Positions 59,935-64,000 of a stretch of DNA of 64,000 nt are shown here, one piece after another. Made by a program: the position numbers and the translations under genes. Source of the DNA: Bryobacterales bacterium. Its GTDB lineage: Bacteria > Acidobacteriota > Terriglobia > Bryobacterales > Bryobacteraceae. A model generated the notes under the pieces. It made no database searches and was not told the DNA's origin. It worked only from the letters and a program-made list of their open reading frames with translations. The stretch is from NCBI GenBank assembly GCA_003164035.1, contig PLRS01000019.1:42219-106218 (forward strand), given 5' to 3'. The stretch's first letter is position 1, and each line of letters begins with the position of its first letter.

Positions 59935-62900
59935 TTAGTGCCCCGCGCCCGACAGTGGCACCGTTTGCGCTCCCGACTGCGTATTGTCGGTGACCTTCAA
60001 GGTCGCTGCGTACGATACTTTGGCGACTGGCTTGAACGTGACGCTGATGGTGCAACTGCCGCCGGCCGCGACCGAGCTGCCGCAGTTAGAGCTGGGCGTC
60101 AGCGTGAATTCGGCGGCGTTCGTGCCCGTCACCGTTATGCCGCTCAGCGACAGCGTGGTGGCGCCGGTATTTTTGAGCGTCACGGTTTTGGTCGCGCTGG
60201 TGTTCACCGTCTGGTTCCCGAAGCTCAGGCTGCCAGGGTTGAAGCTGGCCTGAGGGTCGATCACGGTCGCGGTTAGCGTGACCTTCTGCGGATTACCCGG
60301 CGCATTGTCCGCAATGCTCAGGGTTGCGGATTGCGGCGTGTAGAACGGTCCCGCCACGAAAGTAATCGAAATGGTGCAGTGGCTCCCCGCGGCCAACGAC
60401 TTCGGGCACTCGTTGACTGCTACGAATTCGAACGAGTTCCCTCCCTGCGCGATTGATAGGAGTGGATCGGTGATGGAAATGGGGGTGGTCCCGTTGTTGG
60501 TCAAGGTGACGTTCTGGGTGGTGAGGGTTGCCAGATATACTGTGCCGAAGTTGATGCTGGACGGAGCCACGGTAAGCGCGGAGACGAAGTTGGCGGTCAC
60601 GTTCTCCGGCCCGGTCATGGTGATGGTGGTGGAGGCGCTGCCGGCGTTGGCCACGGTGCTGCCGGTCCAGCCGGAGAACACATAGCCCGCGTTCGGCGTG
60701 GCCTTCAGGTTCACCACCGCGTTGGCGTTTTGATTACCTGTGAGAGGAGTAACTGTGCCGCCGCCGGATGGATTTACCGCTGTCGTCAGCAGGTACTCGG
60801 TGGCCACGGCGATGCCGCTCAGGCTCACCGATTGCGGGCTGGTGAAGGCATCGTCGGTAACCGCGATCGCCCCGGTCAGGGGATTGCCGCCGGCCAGCGG
60901 AGCGAATGCGGCTCCCAGGTGGCAGTCGTAGCCGGACCCGAGCGGAGTGCCGGCCGCGCAGCCGTCGCTTACGCTCGCCAGCTCGAAGTTGGATGAGATG
61001 GCGAATGGGCTGAAATTGAGTGGCGCATTGCCCACATCGGAGACCACCACACTCTGCGGGCTGCCGGTCTGGCCGACGTTCAGCGAGCTGAATGACAACA
61101 CCGAGCTGGTTACGCTCACCTTGCGGATGCGATTGTTTAGGAAGTCCGCGATATAGAGGTTTCCCGCGCCATCCAACGCCAAGTCAAAGGGATATTGGAG
61201 CTGCGCGCTGGTGGCCGGGCCATTGTCGCCGCTGTAGCCTGCCACGAGGGGAGTGCCCGCCACGGTGGTGATGATGCCGAGGCCGTTCACCTTGCGCACG
61301 ATGGCGCTGTTGAACTCCACGATGTAGAGGTTGTCCGCGCTGTCCACTGCCACGCTCGCGGGACCATCGAGCTGCGCGCTGGTGGCCGGGCCGTTGTCAC
61401 CGCTATAACCGGCTGTGCCGTTGCCCGCCACGGTGGTGATGATGCCGGCCGGGTTCACCTTGCGGATCGCCTGGTCGTAAATGTCCGCGATGTAGAGATT
61501 CCCGGCGCTGTCCAGTGCCACGCCCTCGGGTTGGTGGAGCTGCGCGCTGGTGGCCGGGCCGTTGTCACCGCTATAGCCGGCCGTGCCGTTGCCCGCCACG
61601 GTGGTGATGATGCCTGCCGGGTTCACCTTGCGGATGACGTGGTTACCGGTATCCGCGATGTAGAGATTGCCCACGCCATCCACCGCCACGCTCCAGGGGG
61701 TTTCCAGTAGCGCGCCGGTGGCGGTACCGCCGTCGCCGCTGTAGCCAAGGTTCCCGGCGGCGCCTGCCACGGTGGTGACAACGCCGCTGGCTGCGTTCAG
61801 CTTGCGGATGACGCTGTTGTTATAGTCCGCGATGTAGAGGTTGCCGGCGCCATCCACGGCCAAGCCCAGGGGTTGGTCGAACTCCGCACTGGTGGCCGGG
61901 CCGTCGCTATAACCCTTGGTTCCGTTGCCCGCCAGGGTGGTGATGGCGCCGGCCGGGTTCACCTTGCGGATAACCTGGTTATAGGTATCCGCGATGTAGA
62001 GGTTGCCCGCGCTGTCCATCGCCACGCCTCCCGGTTGGTCGAGTTGGGCGCTGGCGGCCAGGCCATTGTCACCGCTATAACCCTTGGTTCCGTTGCCCGC
62101 AGCCGTGGCGACGATGCCGGGAGTGAACGCCAGGGTCGAGCCCGTGCCGGTACCGGAGATCGGGGTGGTGGCCAACGGGCTGCCGGAGGAATTGATAAGA
62201 TTGACCGCGCCCATGCGCAGTCCGGGGGCGCGCGGGGCGAAGCCGACCCGCACGGTGCAGGTGGCCGGGCCGCTGAGAGAACTGCCGCAGGTGGTGTTGG
62301 CCAGGGTGAAATCGAGGCCGGCCGTGCCCTGGGTGACTACCTGCACCGGGTTGGCGCCGAGGGTGGTGCCGCTGGGGATGTAGTAATCGAGAGTGAAGGT
62401 GTCGCTGCAAGGCGCCGGCGTGTGCTGTCCAAAGCAGACGTTGGCCGCCGGCGCCGGCTGCGCCAGTTCGTAAGCGCCGATGTCGCAGCCCGCGCCCTGC
62501 GGGCGGGTGACGCCGCGCTGGTCGGTGAGGACCGGGTTTCCCAACGCATCGGTGCATTCGTTCACCGGGATGGCATTCACGGCGGAGCTGGCCGCCATCA
62601 GCGCAATGGTCTGGGTGGGTCCGCCATTATTCGCCAGTCCGCTCAGGTCAGACGCGGCGCCAGTGACGTTATTCTGGTCGCCGGCCTGGGTGAAGGAGGT
62701 GCAACTGGCGTCGTCCGACAGGTTGTAGCCCGCGGAGGTCATGGTCGTCCCGGCGGCGGAGTAACAGTTTCCGCCGCTGGGCTGGGCCGCCAGAAGCGTG
62801 CTCTTGAGCGTTAGCGTGCCATACTCGTATTCGTATATGCCGCCGCCAGAGCTAGCGGAATTGCCGGAGAAGGTGCTGTAGCTCACCGTCGCCGTGCCGA

Positions 62901-63570
62901 TGTTCCAGATGGCGCCGCCGTTTACCCCGGCCGAGTTGCCCGAAAACGTGCTATTGCCGACCGTCAGCCCGGTATAGCTTGCAATAGCGCCGCCATAGCC
63001 GGCGGGAACGGAGTTGCCCGAAAACGTGCTGTTGCTCACCGTCAGGCCGCCCGAGCCAAGGCTTTGGATAGCGCCGCCGGCGGCGGAGGCGCTGGTGGTG
63101 GTGTTGTTCAAGAACGTGCAGTTGCTCACCGTCAGCGTGGCAGTGCTAAAGATCCCGCCGCCGGCACCGGCTTGATTGCCGTTTTCAATCGTCAAGCCGG
63201 ATATGCTCACCGTGTCGCCGGTAATGACAAACACCCCGGAGGTGTTGTTCCCGCTGATGGCCAGGCTGGCCGCGCCAGGCCCGCTGATGGTCAGGTTCTG
63301 GTTGATTTGGAGGTATCCCTGAGTGAGCGTAATGGTGCCGGTCACGCCGAAGACGATGGTGTCTCCGGCGCCCGCGGCAGCGATCACGGATCGCAGCGTT
63401 CCCGGGGACGAGTCATCGGCCAGGCTGGTCACCGTATCGGTCGCGGCCAGGCTGGGCAGAGCTGTGCTAATTACGAGCAGCGTCGCCGCCAGCGCGTGCA
63501 GGGATCCGCGCCGGGCGCAACCCATTAGTGAAAGCAAACCGGGTAAACACAACGTCGAAGTTTTCTGCAT
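59935..63570 (-). CDS. Large secreted beta-helix / NHL / ASH-domain surface protein
   Basis: GAGGGGAT precedes the ATG at 63570. The 1211-residue protein has a signal peptide (about 1-42). A right-handed beta-helix follows (about 45-300; repeated VSNSTFSGNS motifs), then a choice-of-anchor-type domain (about 375-480). Seven NHL-type propeller blades come next (about 480-850; repeats of NLYIADxxNxxIRKVN), then ASH/abnormal-spindle-like Ig domains and an InlB-type B repeat (YVFSGWTGSTVANAGSASTT). The end is SGAGH. It is an extracellular or surface protein likely used for adhesion or binding. Its DNA contains tandem repeats at 61207-62080. No catalytic residues are evident. Confidence 0.8.
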   Translation of the reverse strand: MQKTSTLCLPGLLSLMGCARRGSLHALAATLLVISTALPSLAATDTVTSLADDSSPGTLRSVIAAAGAGDTIVFGVTGTITLTQGYLQINQNLTISGPGAASLAISGNNTSGVFVITGDTVSISGLTIENGNQAGAGGGIFSTATLTVSNCTFLNNTTTSASAAGGAIQSLGSGGLTVSNSTFSGNSVPAGYGGAIASYTGLTVGNSTFSGNSAGVNGGAIWNIGTATVSYSTFSGNSASSGGGIYEYEYGTLTLKSTLLAAQPSGGNCYSAAGTTMTSAGYNLSDDASCTSFTQAGDQNNVTGAASDLSGLANNGGPTQTIALMAASSAVNAIPVNECTDALGNPVLTDQRGVTRPQGAGCDIGAYELAQPAPAANVCFGQHTPAPCSDTFTLDYYIPSGTTLGANPVQVVTQGTAGLDFTLANTTCGSSLSGPATCTVRVGFAPRAPGLRMGAVNLINSSGSPLATTPISGTGTGSTLAFTPGIVATAAGNGTKGYSGDNGLAASAQLDQPGGVAMDSAGNLYIADTYNQVIRKVNPAGAITTLAGNGTKGYSDGPATSAEFDQPLGLAVDGAGNLYIADYNNSVIRKLNAASGVVTTVAGAAGNLGYSGDGGTATGALLETPWSVAVDGVGNLYIADTGNHVIRKVNPAGIITTVAGNGTAGYSGDNGPATSAQLHQPEGVALDSAGNLYIADIYDQAIRKVNPAGIITTVAGNGTAGYSGDNGPATSAQLDGPASVAVDSADNLYIVEFNSAIVRKVNGLGIITTVAGTPLVAGYSGDNGPATSAQLQYPFDLALDGAGNLYIADFLNNRIRKVSVTSSVLSFSSLNVGQTGSPQSVVVSDVGNAPLNFSPFAISSNFELASVSDGCAAGTPLGSGYDCHLGAAFAPLAGGNPLTGAIAVTDDAFTSPQSVSLSGIAVATEYLLTTAVNPSGGGTVTPLTGNQNANAVVNLKATPNAGYVFSGWTGSTVANAGSASTTITMTGPENVTANFVSALTVAPSSINFGTVYLATLTTQNVTLTNNGTTPISITDPLLSIAQGGNSFEFVAVNECPKSLAAGSHCTISITFVAGPFYTPQSATLSIADNAPGNPQKVTLTATVIDPQASFNPGSLSFGNQTVNTSATKTVTLKNTGATTLSLSGITVTGTNAAEFTLTPSSNCGSSVAAGGSCTISVTFKPVAKVSYAATLKVTDNTQSGAQTVPLSGAGH
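61207..62080. repeat. Tandem about 170-bp repeats encoding NHL blades
   Basis: GCTGGTGGCCGGGCCNTTGTC-type sequence recurs at 61207, 61378, 61546, about 61717, about 61886 and about 62049, a spacing of about 163-171 bp. The units at 61378 and 61546 are nearly identical at the DNA level, so recent duplication or gene conversion is likely. They encode successive propeller blades of about 56 residues. Confidence 0.75.
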
Positions 63571-63603
63571 ATCCCCTCGTTTTTTCCTTTGGCGGCTACG
63601 CAT

Positions 63604-63944
63604 ATTTAGCCTGCTAAACGAAAAGGCGAGAAATCCGCTCAGCGGCGATCACGGGGATGGAATCGAGGTTCTCATGGGTCGAGTTGACCCACAACTCTCC
63701 AGGTCTGCGTCGGCTACAAGGCACCATCCGTAAGGTGGATCGGCCGTAGCTATAGCCATGATTGGCTGCCCCACAGCGCAGCTATAGCCGCAACCAAGAG
63801 CGCCGGGCTGAGTCCCGGCGTGGCAGACCGAGGGTCCGCTCCACGAAAAAGTAATTGCGGCATCGACAGGGGGGGCAGACAGACTTAGGGCAGAGTCCGC
63901 TCCACGGCGCCCTAAACGGAGGTGTTTTTCGCGGTCCGGCTGCT
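63604..63944. other. Intergenic stretch with hairpins, no gene seen
   Basis: Upstream of the surface protein lie two small palindromes. GGGTCGAGTTGACCC is near 63675. CGCCGGG-CTGAGT-CCCGGCG (63801-63820) has a 7-bp stem and a 6-nt loop. The segments AGGGTCCGCTCCAC (63831 on) and CAGAGTCCGCTCCACGGC (63893 on) look like two copies of a short motif. No coding frame of protein-like make-up was seen. Confidence 0.4.
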
Positions 63945-64000
63945 TTAGGCGGCCCTGCGGAGGGGCTTTGGGGTCGCCTGGAGGAGCTTTTTGGCCTCGG
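63945..64000 (-). CDS. Possible 3' end of an unknown gene
   Basis: On the minus strand the last codons read EAKKLLQATPKPLRRAA and then a stop at 63945-63947. The Lys/Arg-rich tail with few rare residues looks like a real C-terminus, but only 17 codons lie in the window. Nothing can be said of its function, and it may be chance. Confidence 0.22.
   Translation of the reverse strand, partial: EAKKLLQATPKPLRRAA

Overview
The window reads as a GC-rich chromosome segment of a soil-type Acidobacteriota, most like the Solibacter/Bryobacter group. The clues are two very large Oar-type TonB-dependent receptors with an N-terminal carboxypeptidase-regulatory-like domain, a sigma factor / membrane anti-sigma / TPR-CHAT cluster, cytochromes fused to TPR repeats, a giant PEGA-containing Ser/Thr kinase, DUF6429 and DUF4920 proteins, and several families of palindromic interspersed repeats. 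This assignment is inference from gene content. No rRNA, tRNA, CRISPR array or intact transposase was seen.

Layout. 1-0.8 kb: end of a nitrate/sulfonate/taurine-type ABC transporter operon, broken by a short tandem repeat array that also cuts a REP-associated (RAYT-like) transposase remnant. 0.9-9.0 kb: an exported amidohydrolase, then on the minus strand a GT83/ArnT-like membrane glycosyltransferase, a mannonate-dehydratase-like exported enzyme and a TonB-dependent receptor. 9.4-14.6 kb: a seven-haem cytochrome-TPR protein and a mono-haem PD40-TPR protein. 14.8-16.04 kb: a gene graveyard with M28 peptidase and IS66 Orf2 fragments. 16.07-22.7 kb: sigma factor, membrane anti-sigma-like protein, exported TPR-CHAT caspase-like protein, then a GH75-like protein and a DUF5675-like protein that both lack signal peptides. 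22.8-30.4 kb: an outer-membrane beta-barrel protein, a 1711-residue Ser/Thr kinase, and a divergent PP2C phosphatase whose -10 element overlaps that of the kinase. 30.4-33.1 kb: beta-propeller protein, beta-carbonic anhydrase, small exported protein, MerR-like regulator.

33.3-44.4 kb is the best-defined functional unit, a sugar-acid catabolic locus. A GntR/FCD regulator is translationally coupled to an enolase-superfamily dehydratase. A second operon holds an L-rhamnonate-dehydratase-like enzyme, a DapA-family aldolase, an ExuT-like MFS transporter, a TonB-dependent receptor, an exported enolase-superfamily enzyme and a 2-hydroxyacid dehydrogenase. Most junctions in it overlap or are very short. 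Both operons are preceded by the same roughly 22-bp sequence abutting a -35 box, so one regulator probably controls both.

44.7-64 kb is mixed: a DUF4920 protein; an operon of a catalytic M16 protease, a non-catalytic M16 partner and a LolA-like protein; three small toxin-antitoxin or DUF genes; a membrane spermidine-synthase-like protein; MgtC; a GH2 exo-glucosaminidase-like enzyme; an exported 2-hydroxyacid dehydrogenase; and a 1211-residue secreted beta-helix/NHL/ASH protein. REPIN-like palindromes are concentrated here, and two copies lie in frame inside coding sequences (the M16 partner and the spermidine-synthase-like protein).

The leading candidates for something new are the sigma/anti-sigma/CHAT cluster with its downstream cytoplasmic pair, the shared operator of the sugar-acid locus, and the in-frame REPIN insertions.
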